Shown: positions 44,201 to 55,138, numbered from the stretch's first letter. The stretch: 64,000 bases of DNA from Ichthyophis bannanicus (GCA_033557465.1 CM066031.1:170655043-170719042); one strand, 5' to 3'. Notes: generated by a model not told the origin, from the letters alone. Numbers and translations: made by a program.

Positions 44201-44361
44201 ACTGGCTAAGATGGCACCTTCGGGCGGGAAGACTACCGCGCATGCGCGCTGCAATTCCCAAAGGCTTTCTTTGAAAGCTGGGGAAAATTGCTCCGCGAGG
44301 GCTCCGTCGGCGCCGACGTCACCCATAAGTGAGGACTGACTTCCTGCTTGGTCCTGGAGAA
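44201..44361 (-). repeat. DIRS-C right inverted terminal repeat
   Basis: The 5' end of the element in its own orientation, partner of 38593-38752. It carries the same 14-bp palindrome and probably the promoter and transcription start (inference). It lies about 250 bp upstream of the ORF1 start. Confidence 0.88.
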
Positions 44362-44399
44362 CTAGCAGTTTCCACAAAAGACACAGGTTCCACAATGCT

Positions 44400-45345
44400 T
44401 GTACTGGGTCAAGCATTGATATCCTGGGTCCCTTCTTAATAATGGTTTATGGACCTTTCCTCCAGGAACTTGTCCAAACCTTTTTTAAACCCAGCTACAC
44501 TAACAGCCTTTACTACATCCTCCGGTAACAAATTCCAGAGTTTGATTACACGTTGAGTGAAAAAATATTTCTTTTATTAGTCTTAAGTAGTTTACCCTGT
44601 AGCTTCATTGCATGTCCCCTAGTCTTTCTGTAATCTCATAATGTAAACAATCGATCTACGTTTACCCGTTCCACTCCATTCATTAATTTATAGACTTCTA
44701 ACATATCTCCCCTCAGCCATCTCTTTTCCAGGTTAAAGAGCCCTAACCTTTTTAGCCTTTCTTCATAGGAGTATCCTTCCATCCCCTTTACCATTTTGGT
44801 GGCTCTTCTCTGAACCTTTTCTAATAACACTATATCCTTTTTAAGATACGGCGACCAGAATTGCACACAATATTCAAGGTTTGGTCTCACCATGGAACAA
44901 TATAGAGGCATTATAATATCTTTTGTTTTATTATCCATTCCTTTCCTTATGATACCTAGCATTCTATTTGCTCTCTTGGCTGCCGCTGCACACTGGGCCG
45001 AGGGTTTTAACATGTTATCCACAATGATGTCTAAATCTTTTTCCTAGGTGATGGTTCCTAATGTGGAACCTTGCATCGTGTAACCATAGTTTGGGTTGTT
45101 CTTCCCTAGGTGCATAACTTTGCACTTGTCCACATTAAATTTCATCTGCCATTTTGATGTCTTCCAATTTATCAAGATCCTCTTGCAATTTTCCACAATC
45201 CTCTTGGGTTTTAACAACTTTAAATAGTTTTGTGTCATCTGCAAATTTGATAACCTCACTCGTTATTCCCCTTTCCAGATCATTTATGTATATGTCAAAA
45301 AGCAGCAGACCCAGCACAGATCCCCGGGGTACACCACTATTCATC
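44400..45345 (-). pseudogene. CR1 RT remnant
   Basis: 'NSGVPRGSVLGLLLFDIYIN' (RT motif B), 'VIKFADDTKLFKVVKTQEDC' (catalytic FADD), 'CKVMHLGKNNPNYGYTMQGS', then 'MLKPSAQCAAAAKRANRMLG' and 'NLEYCVQFWSPYLKKDIVLL'. A frameshift/deletion near 45160 and a stop near 45045 break it. N-terminal RT and endonuclease are absent. Confidence 0.85.
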
Positions 45346-45433
45346 TTTCTCCATTGGGAAAACTGGCCATTTAGCCTACCCTCTGCTTTGGAGTTTGAGA
45401 GTCACAAAATAAAATAGTCTAGCCTCCTGGGAT

Positions 45434-45751
45434 CTACGCAGCCTCCCCCCCTAGTGCGGGGGGGGGGGAAATCGGTATGACTATCCCCCCCCCCACTTGA
45501 GAATTAAGAAAACCTAAGAAAAGAGAAAAAAACAAAAGGCAAAGCAAAAGAAAAGCTAAACTCTTCTTAGTCGTCTCTTCAGTGAGCCCAGCACCTGGGC
45601 TCACTATATCCTTCAGCTGCTTGGAGACTGAGCTTACTGGGGCTGGAAGGAGGAGCAGGCTGCCTAAGTACACTGATGTCATCAAAAGATGACATGCTCA
45701 TCTCCAAGCTGCTGGAAGAGGGTGACTACCTAGAGGTGCGGGACGATACGT
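45434..45751 (-). repeat. Right-end segment of a B-type DIRS element
   Basis: Inverse of B1's left-end region: 'aggaggagcaggctgcctaa', 'gatgtcatcaaaagatgaca' and 'ccaagctgctggaagagggt' match 33190-33290 inverted. Ends 'gcgggacgatacgt' right where B2 begins. About 14 bp that should precede 'cgat' are missing. Confidence 0.75.
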
Positions 45752-46188
45752 AAGGTTAAATTAGACTTACCTGCTAATTGTAGTTCCTGGAGGAACTCTA
45801 GTCTAGTCCCGGAATCCTTGGGTTGTCAACCTCATCCAGCAGCTTTGGAGACTGAGAAACTTTATTGTTGTGATGTCACTGGCATATAAGCGCTGGCACC
45901 ACCTCTTCTCACCAGTTAACCTATTGACAAAGCAGGCTCACCGGAGCAACAAGTAAGTAAGAAATAGAAACATCAAGGCAAGTGCGCCCAATAACTATCT
46001 ACACGAAAAACCCCGCCTATTGACTATGCCATGAGGTCCTCCTTCCCCCCAACAAGAAGGACTACCCCCAATGCCGGGAACAGAATTGACTTATCGTTAG
46101 CAAAACTGAACTCTCTGCAAACAAACGTGGCTTACCTGTAAGTATGCTCCTGCTTCAGGCCCTTTAGAATCATCATCTAGGGCGGGAA

Positions 46189-46288
46189 CCGGGACTAGAC
46201 TAGAGTTCCTCCAGGAACTACAATTAGCAGGTAAGTCTAATTTAACCTTCCTGATCGTCCCTCTAGTCTAGTCCTGGAATCCTTGGGA
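46189..46288 (-). repeat. DIRS-B2 internal complementary region
   Basis: 'ccgggactagactagagttc' to 'aagtctaatttaacctt' is the complement of 45752-45812; 'cctgatcgtccctctagtct' onward is the complement of 51685-51723. Predicted circle junction: GATCAGG|AAGGTTAA. Confidence 0.88.
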
Positions 46289-46311
46289 TGTAACAGAGCA
46301 GTGAAAAACAA

Positions 46312-47612
46312 TCAACGGGAGGGGCCTGCTAACCCCGCCTGAAGCACCGCTGAACCAAAACAGGTATCTCTCTCCGCCTGCACATCAAGACGGTAATGCT
46401 TCATAAAGGAATGCACTGAAGACCATGTCGCCGCTCTACAGATGTCCTCTAAAGGCACTAAATTACACTCTGCCCAGGACGCGGCTTGTGCTCTAGTGGA
46501 ATGAGCTCGCAATCCTTCTGGAACCAGACGGCCGCGTAAGAGATACGCTGACGATATCGCCTCCTTTAACCACCGAGCAATCGAACCCTTAGAGGTGGCT
46601 TCTCCCCGTCTAGGTCCCGCAAACAGAACAGTCTGTCCGATTTCTGAAAACTAGCTGTCCTGGTCAAATACAATTGCAAAGCCCGCTTAACATCCAAGCG
46701 ATGGCGCTGCCCCGCATTCCGATCCTTCGTCTTAGCCGCAAACACCGGCAAAGACACCGCCTGATTCATATGAAACCCCGATACGACCTTAGGCAAGAAT
46801 GACGGCACTGTCCGCAACACTACCCTAGAGTCTGAGGAGGACAGAAAAGGCTTTCTACAGGATAGCGCCTGCAACTCCGATACCCGTCTAGCAGACGCAA
46901 TTGCCACCAAAAACACCACCTTAAGAGATAGATCTTTCAGCGTCGCCTTCGCCAAGGGCTCAAAGGGCGCCTTCCCCAACGCCTCCAAGACCAAGGGAAG
47001 GTCCCAGGACGGGACTACACGCCGACACGGCGGTCTCAGCAAGGACACCGCTCTCAAAAACTGCTTCACATCCACATGAGAACCCAGCGAACTGCCGAGG
47101 ACCTTACCCTTGTAACAGGACAACGCTGCTAACTGGACCTTCAACGACGATGCCGCTAAGCCCTTCTGAAACCCGTCCTATAAGAAAGCGAGCACCTGAG
47201 GCACTGACGCCCGAAAAGGCCGAAACCGTCGCTCCGCACACCAAGCCTCAAAGATACGCCACACTCTAATGTACGCCAAAGACGTAGACCGTCGCTTCGC
47301 TTTCAGAAGGGTCACTATCACTGCCCCCGAATAACCCTTCGCTCTCAACCGAGCCCTTTCAATAGCCAGGCCGTAAGCGAGAACCGATCCACTTGGGGCA
47401 TGCAAAGGGGTCCCTGAGTTAACAGATCCTTTCGAACTGGAAGCCGCCAGGGCCTCTCCACTACGAGGCGTACCAGGTCTGCGTACCACGGTCTTCGTGG
47501 CCAATCCGGAGCAATGAATATCACACGCCCCCTGTGAAGGTCGATGCGCTGAAGCACTCGACCGATCAACACCCACGGGGGAAACACATACAGAAGCTGG
47601 TCCTGCGGCCAA
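46312..47612 (-). pseudogene. DIRS-B2 tyrosine recombinase, broken
   Basis: N-terminal part 47178-47612 ('GSVLAYGLAIERARLRAKGY', 'RVWRIFEAWCAERRFRPFRA'), core 46566-47144 ('VVPSWDLPLVLEALGKAPFE', catalytic Arg in 'LVAIASARRVSELQALSC', 'VLRTVPSFLPKVVSGFHMNQ'), C-terminus 46312-46512 ('RAHSTRAQAASWAECNLVPL', where the preceding H-x-x-R block lies, and Tyr in 'VHSFMKHYRLDVQAER'). A stop near 47177 and a frameshift between 46512 and 46566 interrupt it. All catalytic segments are otherwise recognisable. Confidence 0.85.
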
Positions 47613-49366
47613 GCTTGAACAAGAGCGTCAAGACCCTCGGACATTCTTTCCCTTCTCCTGCTGAAGAACCGATTGACCTGAGCTGACTGAAATGTTGCCA
47701 TGAGATCCATCACCGGCATTCCTCAGCGATGCACCAACTCTCCAAACACTTCTGGATGAAGACCCCACTCCCCCGGGTCTACCTTCACGCGACTCAAGAA
47801 ATCGGCCTGCACATTGTCCACCCCCGCGACGTGTGCTGCCGAGATGGCCACCAGATGCTGTTCTGCCCATTCAAACAAGTCGTCCGCCTCGGACTCGAGT
47901 GCCACACTGCTGGTGCCGCCCTGCCGGTTGATGTAGGCCGCCGCAGTCGCATTGTCCGAGAACACCCGAACAGCCTGCCCTTGAAGGAATGGTCGAAACT
48001 CCTGCAACGCCAGCGTTACCGCTCTCAACTCCAACCTGTTGATGGACCAATCCATCTCCTGAGCGGACCACACTTCCTGTGCTAGGCGCTCTTGACAATG
48101 GGCTCCCCATCCTTGAAGACTGGCATCGGTTGTAAGAGCTATCCAAGCCGGCGGTTCCAACGACATGCCCTTTTCCAGACTTTCCGGATCTAACCACCAT
48201 TGCAGAGCCCGGCGCGTCTGCGGAGGACAAACTAACCTCTGGGACAAGGAATCTCTCTGATGGGACCAACGTCTCAACAACGCTCTCTGCAATGGCTGCA
48301 TGTGAGCCCGCGCCCACGGAACCACATCCAGTGTCGCCGCCATGGTCCCTAACACCCGCAGGTACTCCCAGGCGGTAAGACTCCGCATGCTGAGGAAACG
48401 AACTATCAACTGTCTGAGCGCTAACATCCGATGACGAGGAAGAAAGACTCAACCGCTCCCCTTGTCGAATCGAGCTCCCAGATATTCTAGGTTCTGAGAC
48501 GGCTGCAACTGGCTCTTTGAAACATTGACTACCCAGCCGAGGCTCTGTAGCATCGCTACTACTTTGGCCGTGGCCAAAACACTCTCCGCTCAAGACTCTG
48601 CCCTTATCAGCCAATCGTCCAGGTACGGGTGAACCAACACCCCTTCCTTTCGCAAGGCCGCTGCGACCACCACCATTACCTTGGTAAATGTCCGCGGCGC
48701 AGTTGCCAGGCCAAAGGGTAGCGCTTAAAACTGAAAATGTCCCATCGGTACCGCAAACCTGAGGAATTTCTGATGCTCCTGCCGTATTGGAATGTGAAGG
48801 TACGCTTCCACCAGGTCCAAGGACGTCAAAAACTCCCCTTTTTGAACTGCTACAATAACCGACCTGAGGGTTTCCATACGGAAGTGCGACACCCGGAGAC
48901 AGCGATTCACCCCTTTTAGATCCAGAATGGGACGCCACGTCCCCTCTTTTTTCGGTACGACAAAGTAAATGGAGTATCGACCGCCTCCTAATTGGTCTAC
49001 TGGAACCGGTATAACCGCTTCGAGCGCCAGTAGCCGCTGTACCATTTCCTGCACTGCCCTGTGCTTTCCCCTGGCCTTGCACGGGGACTGAACAAAAGAA
49101 TCGGTTACCGGGCACTGCAATTCCAAGGCATAACCTTCCCTGATCACCTCTAAGACCCACTGATCAGACGTTAGTTGGACCCAGGCAGGATAAAAATCCC
49201 GCAACCGACCCCCCACGGGAACTAACCCCACCTGGGCCCCCCTGACTTCATTGTGATTTCCTGAAGGAGGATGAGGAGGATGCAGGCGCAAAGCCTCTGC
49301 TTGCCCCACGAAATCCCCGAAAACCCTGGTTTCGGGTAGGGAAACGACCCCGCTGACCCTGTCCAA
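47613..49366 (-). pseudogene. DIRS-B2 RT / RNase H / methylase-like region, broken
   Basis: RT 48725-49366: 'GRYSIYFVVPKKEGTWRPIL', 'LKGVNRCLRVSHFRMETLRS', 'FLTSLDLVEAYLHIPIRQEH'. The catalytic YLDDW is encoded near 48615-48635 in a stretch that contains stops. RNase H 47723-48427: 'IALTTDASLQGWGAHCQERL', 'ELRAVTLALQEF', 'VFSDNATAAAYINRQGGTSS'. Methylase-like 47345-47719: 'MPVMDLMATFQSAQVNRFFS', 'FIAPDWPRRPWYADLVRLVV'. Stops or shifts lie near 48430-48720 and 47720. The -1 frame is open over 47871-49160, parallel to element C. Confidence 0.82.
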
Positions 49367-50747
49367 ACCGCAGGGTACGAAAACGGCGAAAATCCCGCTG
49401 CTGACTCCGGAGGCTGAAGCCGGGATGACTCTGTTTTTGCTTGTCCTCCGGCAATCTACCTCCTTTGGACTCTCCTAAATCCTTCACCAACTTCTCTAAA
49501 TCTTCTCCAAAAAGTAACTTGCCACGGAAAGGAAGCTTACTCAACCTAGCCTTAGAAGAACCATCGGCCACCCAATTACGCAGCCAAAGACATCTCCTAC
49601 CTGCTACTACCGAAGCCATACTCTTCGCTAAACCTCGGATCAGATCATAATGAATATCGGCGAGATAAGCCGCACCAGATTCCAGTCTGGACGCCTCCTC
49701 GCTCTCTTCCACCGAGCTCACACCCTGAATCCATTGCGCCCATCGCAGACAGGCCCTTGCTACTCAAGCGCCACAAATAGATGCCTGCAAAGATAACGCA
49801 TTGGTCTCAAAGACTTGCTTAAGCAACGTTTCTAACTTACGGTCCTGTGCATCCTTGAGCACTGCTGACCCTTCCACCAGAATGGTGGTTTTCTTAGTGA
49901 CAGCAGACACCGCCGCGTCTACCTTCGGCGCTTTAAACAAGTCCCGATCCTGATCCATCAGCGGGTAAAGCCGTGACATCACCCTAGAACCCTTGAGCAC
50001 GGCTTCTGGCATATCCCATTCCTCCTGAATCATCTCCTTAAACACCCTATGCACCGGGAAAGCCTTCTGAGTCTTGCGGAAAGCCTGTAGCAAAGGATCC
50101 TCCAGGGTAGAGTCCTCCGTAGGTCCCCCCGTTGGCATATTCAAAGTTTTAAGGGACTCAGCAATGAGCACCGGTAACTCCTCCCTATGGAAAACCCGGA
50201 CCACTCTTGCTTGATCCTCTTGATCTTTAATCTCACATTCCTCCAGGTCATCATCCAGGCCCTCATCAATGTCTGGTTCCTCAGCGTGAAAGTCGTCTGA
50301 CAGAACTGACTGGTCAACCCTATCCTTGTCCAGTCTGGCCTTCTTTACCATACCGCTGGCTACATCCCCCAGGATAGGGGAACCTGACCTCTTTTCTCTA
50401 AAACTCTCCCCGGAAGCCCCTGCCATTGGAGCCTCCGGAGAAGCCCCTAATGCTTTTTGAATTAAAGTCAGAAAATCTGAGGAAAAAATAGCTGCCAAAC
50501 TCCCTGAGACCGGCAGTTGCAGCAGTGGAGGGATTTGAACTGCCGAAGTAGAGGGCCCCGACTCAGGAACAGGCAGAGGAGCCAGAGCCGGCTCAAGCCC
50601 CTCCATCAAATCCTCTTTCCCTACTGCCTCCACTGCAGCAGGAATATCTGTAGAGCTGGACTCTAGACTACAGCCCTTACGGATGCCATCTAGAGTTACC
50701 GAACTCCTCCGGGCACCACATAACAGGCAAAGCTGTTTGGCTGGCAT
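49248..50747 (-). pseudogene. DIRS-B2 Gag, one internal stop
   Basis: ATG at 50747 ('MPAKQLCLLCGARRSS', a single CxxC pair rather than C's two). An acidic middle ('EEPDIDEGLDDDLEECEIKD') is followed by helical Gag ('VFKEMIQEEWDMPEAVLKGS', 'LYPLMDQDRDLFKAPKVDAA') to a TGA at 49766-49764. The same frame then continues unbroken ('EESEEASRLESGAAYLADIH', 'LPFRGKLLFGEDLEKLVKDL') to an Arg/Phe/Gly-rich tail ('FRRFRTLRFGQGQRGRFPTR'), which resembles an RNA-binding RGG-type tail. RT is in a different frame from Gag, unlike C. The single TGA makes this a near-intact copy. Confidence 0.85.
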
Positions 50748-50775
50748 ACTGTGCCCCCCTAGAACGAAATCCCTT

Positions 50776-50815
<40 letters not shown>

Positions 50816-50822
50816 TTTGGTT
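50776..50822. repeat. (TA)n microsatellite
   Basis: About 32 bases of TA between the gag start of B2 and its leader, followed by a T-run. It extends the apparent gag ORF upstream as Ile/Tyr repeats, so that extension is not taken as protein. Confidence 0.9.
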
Positions 50823-50867
50823 TTTTTTATATATAAAGCGTGAGGCAGGCCGCTGCAGAGAAAACAA

Positions 50868-51360
50868 CTGAAGAAAAACCAGAACCCAATTTAGAAAAAC
50901 AATGAAAACCCAACCGACACGCTGTTTTCTAAGCTCCCTACGAGCCGCAGCAGCCCCAACCGTCCGTGGCGAATTTTCCCTCGCAAAAACATGCGGCGCG
51001 GCCCTTCTTCCCCTGAAACTGCCGCTTGCCGCTGAGCAGGTCTCTTACCTCTCCGGACTCTGCTTCCACAATTAATCCACAAACAGCAGTGATCTGAGCC
51101 TTCCTTCTCCACCAGAACCTCAGAACCGCTGCTGCTGAAGGCTTCCACCGACACCGCTGACAATGGAGAGGGCGGCTCAAAGCGCTTGCAGGCAGAACTT
51201 CTGTGCGCTGAGTCCAGCCCCCCCCCCCCCACTGACTCCTGAGCCTGCCTGAAAGACCCAGGTAACCAGGCACGGGTCTCCTCCGCGGGCTTTGGAACAC
51301 GCTGAAACAATGAAAGAAATTAAAGAAAATAAAAAAGAAAATAACAAAGGGAAAACCGAG
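50868..51360 (-). other. DIRS-B2 5' leader
   Basis: GC-rich leader between gag and the right terminal repeat. It has open frames (50891-51310) that look like leader, without domains. Polycytosine runs at about 51220 and 51407. Confidence 0.5.
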
Positions 51361-51723
51361 GACCTCAGGGTAATCAACGGCCCAGCCAAGCTCTCCTGAA
51401 AATTACCCCCCCCCCCCAGAATTAACCCTTAACTAACCACTTAGCTAACAGCCCAGTACTTGCTGTTCCTTCTTTATTTTAGTTTATTTCAATTTCAAGT
51501 TCATTCTCGAAACTAAACTGCTTAATTGTTCCTCAAGTGAGCCCTGAAATCCCTGGGCTCACCACTTCTCAAGCTGCTTTGGAGACTGATAACTGGTGAG
51601 AAGAGGTGGTGCCAGCGCTTATATGCCAGTGACATCACAACAGTAAAGTTTCTCAGTCTCCAAAGCTGCTGGATGAGGTTGACAACCCAAGGATTCCGGG
51701 ACTAGACTAGAGGGACGATCAGG

Positions 51724-54700
51724 AATGTAGTCTTCACATATGGGACACCCTAGCTCCTAGATGCCAGGTGAAATGACCTCAGAACTGGTGGAGGTTCGCC
51801 TTGGAGTAGGCTTGAAGAGATCATGGATCCCTTGGTTTGTCAAAGTCTGAGACGGAGGATAGGAGTTGCCTCTTAAGTCTGAAAGAGGTGCTGGAGTACA
51901 GCTTGACCAAACATGGCATCCTGGCGGGAGTCCTTGTCCAGACAATAATGGGCAGCAAAGGTATGGATGGAAGACCAAGTTGCTGCCTTGCAAATATCTT
52001 CAATGGCTACCAAGCGTAGGTTTGCCATCGAGGTTGCTATGGTGCGAATGTTGTGAGCAGTGACATGCCTTTCCAGGAAAAGTCTTGCTGTGTCATAAGC
52101 AAATGAAATGCAGTCCACTATCCATCTTGAGGACGTATGTTTAGATACAGGGAAACCCAGGTGACTATGGTCAAACATGAACAACTGTGAGGCTTTACGA
52201 TGATTTCAAGTCATTTGGAGATAAAAAGTCAATGCACACTTGCAGTCAAAAGCGTGCAGAGTTGCTTCCGCTCAAGACGCATGAGGTTTGGGAAAGAAGA
52301 CTGGAAGGTAAATTGACAAAACAGGAACATGGCACCTTGAGAAGCTGTGCTAGAACGACATTGAGGTCCCAAGCTACTGGAGATGGCTTAATGGGCAGTT
52401 TGGACAGCAGGAGACCTCTCATGAAATGCACTACTAGCGGTTGTGAGGAGATGGGCTGTCCATCCAGTATGTGGTGAGAGGCTGCAATGGCACCGAGGTG
52501 GACTCTCACCGAGTTGGTCTTCAGACTTGTTGAGGACAGGTGGAGGAGATACTGGAGGAGTGACTCTGCAGGAGCCAAAAAGGGATTGAGATCTTTCTGG
52601 CAACACCAAACAAACAGAGTATCTACACCACTTAAAAGCATATGAATGTCTGGTGGAGGGCTTTGTAGAAGACAAAATGATCTCTTTAACTTCTTGTGTA
52701 AGGTTGCCTTGTAATGCTATGCTCTCAGCAACCAAACTGTGAGACAGGGAAACTGTGGATTAGGATGGAGTAGTGAGCTGTCGTCCTGGGAGAGGAGATT
52801 GGGCACAGATCCCAATCGCAGAGGCCAAGTCTGAGTCAGACTTAGTAGCAGTGGAAACCACGGTTGTCGCAGCCAGTGGAGGGCTACAAGAATCATGGAG
52901 CCCTTGTTGGCCTGAAGCTTGAAAAGTGTCTTGGGAATGAAAGATATATGAGGGAAATCATAAAGCAGACCCTGACTCCAGTGTAGGTTGAAGGCATCCA
53001 CCTGTTGACTGCTGGATGTCGGAGTTCTTGTGCAGAAGCGAGAAAGCTTGGCATTCTGCGGAATCGCAAACAGATCTATGTCTGAAATCCCCCTGGTCTG
53101 GAAAATGTAGGACATTGTGTTCGGATGGAGAGACCATTCGTGGGAAAGAAGGATCCAACTCAGCTTATCTGCCAAGACAATGAGCTCCCCTGGGAGGTAC
53201 ACTGCTTGGAGGTGTATTTGATGAGAAATGGCAAAGGACACAGGTGGAGAGCCTCCTCACAAAGGGCCCATGAGCCTGGTTCCTCCCTGCTTGTTCACAT
53301 AGAACATGGCAATCTGTCTGTCCTGACTAGGACCTGTTGGGCACTAAGGTGGTGTTGAAACACCTGGAGGGCATTCGAGATAGCAAGAAATGCCAGGGGA
53401 TTGATTTGGAGTTGTGACTCTTGCGTTGTCCTGAGCCCCTGTGTAGACAAGTTGCCCATGTGTGCTCCGCAACCCAGTTTGGCAGTATCCATTGTCAGGG
53501 TGCATTGAAGTGGAAGCATCTGAAAAGGTGACCCTACGAGCAGGTTTTCTGGAGAACACTGCCACTGAAGGGATGTGGTTAGAGGGGCAGTGACTTGGAT
53601 ACTCTCCTGAAGACAGCTCGAGGCCTACATCCAATGGGAAGAAAGAATCCATTGGGCTGTCCAGATATGTAGTCGGGCAAAAAGAACGACATGTACTGTA
53701 GAGGCCATGTGCCCAAGGAGCTGCAGAATTTTGCAGGCGGTCAGATGGTCTCATAGGAGTGTCTGGGACGCTAGATTGGAGTTGGGGCAGAAATGCCCTG
53801 GACTGTTGGGTGTTTAGTAGGACTCCTATGAACTCTAGCTTCTGAGTTAGAACGAGCTGGGAATCCCAAATGTTGTAGTACTGTGATGATATGATGTAAG
53901 GAAAGCAGTACCTCCTGGGAGGTGTCTTTTATGAGCCAGTCGTTTAAGTAAGAGAAGACGAATAGCCCAGAGACCTTGGGTATGCGGCCACGACCGCCAT
54001 GCACTTTGAGAAGACTCTTGGGGCAGAAGCAAGTCCGAAGTGAAGGACTTTGTATTAATAATGTTTTCCCTAAAAGGTGAAGCGTAGATATTTCCTGTGT
54101 CCTGGATGGATGAGGATATATTTTTATTTTTTATTTAGTTAGGCTTATATACCACTTTTCACCGGGTTAATGTGGTTTACAGGGAATGGAACATCAGTTA
54201 CATAGAACAATTAATATCTTAACAAGCAAGTAATACAGTTAACACAGTTACGTGGAACAAATAGCATCTTAGTTACATAGGGCCCGATTCTATTCATGAC
54301 GTAGATCTCCTTTGTATGTCTGGGCTGACCGTTGGGACATCCATGCCTGCTATTCATGATTTGAAATAACCCCCATAGTTATATAATGGCAAACTATTTA
54401 CAATCACTGAACTATTTACAATGTGGGAGCAATACACAAATGGTATGCTCTTTAATTATTTACAAACAGATTCTGCAATGTTTAGTGTCATGTTGGAGGG
54501 GGTGTTAGGTGGCGAATCCAAAGCTTGTACACTTCTTTTAGATCAAGAGAACAAAGCCAGTCCTGACTCTGGAGGTAAGAAAGAAGAGTCTCCAGAAAGA
54601 TCATCTTAAACTTTTCGCGGACTAGAAACTTGTTGAGGTTTCTGTGGTCCAGAATGGGCTTGTATCCTCTGGTTTTCTTTGGAATGAGAAAGTACAGAAA

Positions 54701-54759
54701 GTAGAAACCCATTCCCTGCTGGAATGTTGGGACATTTTCTATGGCACCCTGAGACAGAA
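51724..54759 (-). pseudogene. Element A recombinase to RT remnants
   Basis: Recombinase: 52388-52735 ('EIILSSTKPSTRHSYAFKWC'), 52246-52641 ('SLKTNSVRVHLGAIAASHHI', 'VAWDLNVVLAQLLKVPC'), 51873-52184 with His-x-x-Arg-like 'RHVTAHNIRTIATSMANLRL' and the Tyr in 'IHTFAAHYCLDKDS'. Methylase-like: 52717-53241 ('ISDIDLFAIPQNAKLSRFCT', 'ILVALHWLRQPWFPLLLSLT'). RNase H: 53295-53519 ('TMDTAKLGCGAHMGNLSTQG'). RT: 53771-54050 with 'FSYLNDWLIKDTSQE' (YLDD to YLND) and 54530-54712 ('KPILDHRNLNKFLVREKFKM'). At least six frame breaks. Confidence 0.82.
54118..54525 (-). mobile_element. Short repeat insertion in element A
   Basis: About 400 bp interrupting the RT between 'ggatggatgaggatat' and 'tgtacacttcttttagatc', which are adjacent in element C (about 41550-41580). 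It starts with a T-rich run (a minus-strand A-rich tail) and 'ggcttatataccacttttca', resembling the 3' tail shared by L2 and local SINEs. No tRNA head was recognised. Confidence 0.55.
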
Positions 54760-55040
54760 AGCACAGTTACTTACCTGTAACAGGTGATCTCTGGAAACAG
54801 CAGGAATAAGTCTTCACATATGGGTACGTCGGTACCGACGGAGTCTGCGCGGGAACGCTCCCCAGCGTCCAATCAGAACGCTTTTGGAGTAATCCCACCA
54901 CGCCTGCGTGCTGCCTTCCCACCTTTCCCAACTGCCTCTCCTCAGTTAAGTTTTAAAGCTGAGGCAAAGAGAGAGCGAGAGAGCAAGAAAGGGAAAGATA
55001 GAGATAGAGAAAAGCAACTCCTAGGGGAGGTGGGTGGGTT

Positions 55041-55138
55041 GTGAAGACTTATTCCTGCTGTTCCCAGAGATCACCTGTTACAGGTAAGTAACTGTGCTAT
55101 CTCCAGGAACAAGCAGGAATGAGTCTTCACATATGGGG
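55041..55138 (-). repeat. DIRS-A3 internal complementary region
   Basis: 'gtgaagacttattcctgctg' through 'taagtaactgtgct' (to 55098) complements the left end; 'atctccaggaacaagcagga' onward complements the right end. Predicted circle junction GGAGAT|AGCACAG. Confidence 0.88.

Larger units (their letters stand above)
38567..44361 (-). mobile_element. DIRS element C, apparently intact
   Basis: 5795-bp tyrosine-recombinase retrotransposon, minus orientation. Inverted terminal repeats of about 160 bp (38593-38752 and 44201-44361) are nearly identical. The ICR 38840-38937 is the perfect complement of the first 58 bp (38567-38624) joined to the complement of the last 40 bp (44322-44361), the hallmark of DIRS. 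Insertion into CR1 is clean: 'cgtac' on the left and 'ctagcag' on the right rejoin without gain, loss or duplication. Both large ORFs (Gag-RT-RNase H-methylase-like, and recombinase) are free of stops. CpG-rich and GC-rich compared with its surroundings. A candidate for a recently active copy. Confidence 0.93.
38468..45380 (-). mobile_element. CR1 LINE split by DIRS-C (CR1-4)
   Basis: The 3' tail starts at 38468 ('acataagaacacaagatatg') and runs to 38566 ('catacgtac'); it resumes at 44362 ('ctagcagtttccacaaaag') after DIRS-C and continues through the RT C-terminus to about 45345-45380, where it is 5'-truncated at the RT 'GVPRGSVLG' block. Same subfamily as CR1-1, which has the uninterrupted 'cgtacctagcagtttcc' (around 155). 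Confidence 0.9.
33121..45751 (-). mobile_element. DIRS element B1, degraded and split
   Basis: Left end 'aaagtgaaattagaccttac' directly after A's 'aagcagg'. Its ICR (33642-33740) contains the complement of the left end up to 33701, then 'ccttatcatccctccagtcc', the complement of the expected right end. Recombinase to RT remnants run to about 36880. The matching right-end segment is found at 45434-45751 ('tagaggtgcgggacgatac'), with the same 'gatgtcatcaaaagatgaca' block as 33230-33250 inverted. Between them lie CR1 and SINE relics, the CR1-4/DIRS-C insertion and unassigned DNA. That both parts are one element is inference. Confidence 0.65.
45752..51723 (-). mobile_element. DIRS element B2, complete, lightly decayed
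   Basis: 5972-bp tyrosine-recombinase element, minus orientation. Left end 'aaggttaaattagacttacc', right end 'actagagggacgatcagg'. ICR 46189-46288: complement of the left end (46189-46249, about 61 bp) joined to 'cctgatcgtccctctagtct', the complement of the right end. Gene order in minus direction: gag, RT/RNase H, methylase-like, recombinase. Only a few stops and frameshifts, so it is younger than B1. It abuts B1 on the left and returns to element A at 51724 without target duplication. Confidence 0.9.

Noticed and set aside
38567..44361. Target-site duplication around DIRS-C
   Set aside because: Looked for and not present: flanks rejoin as 'cgtac' and 'ctagcag', in line with recombinase insertion.
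48737..48919. Plus-strand short frames within B2
   Set aside because: Shadows of the minus-strand RT.
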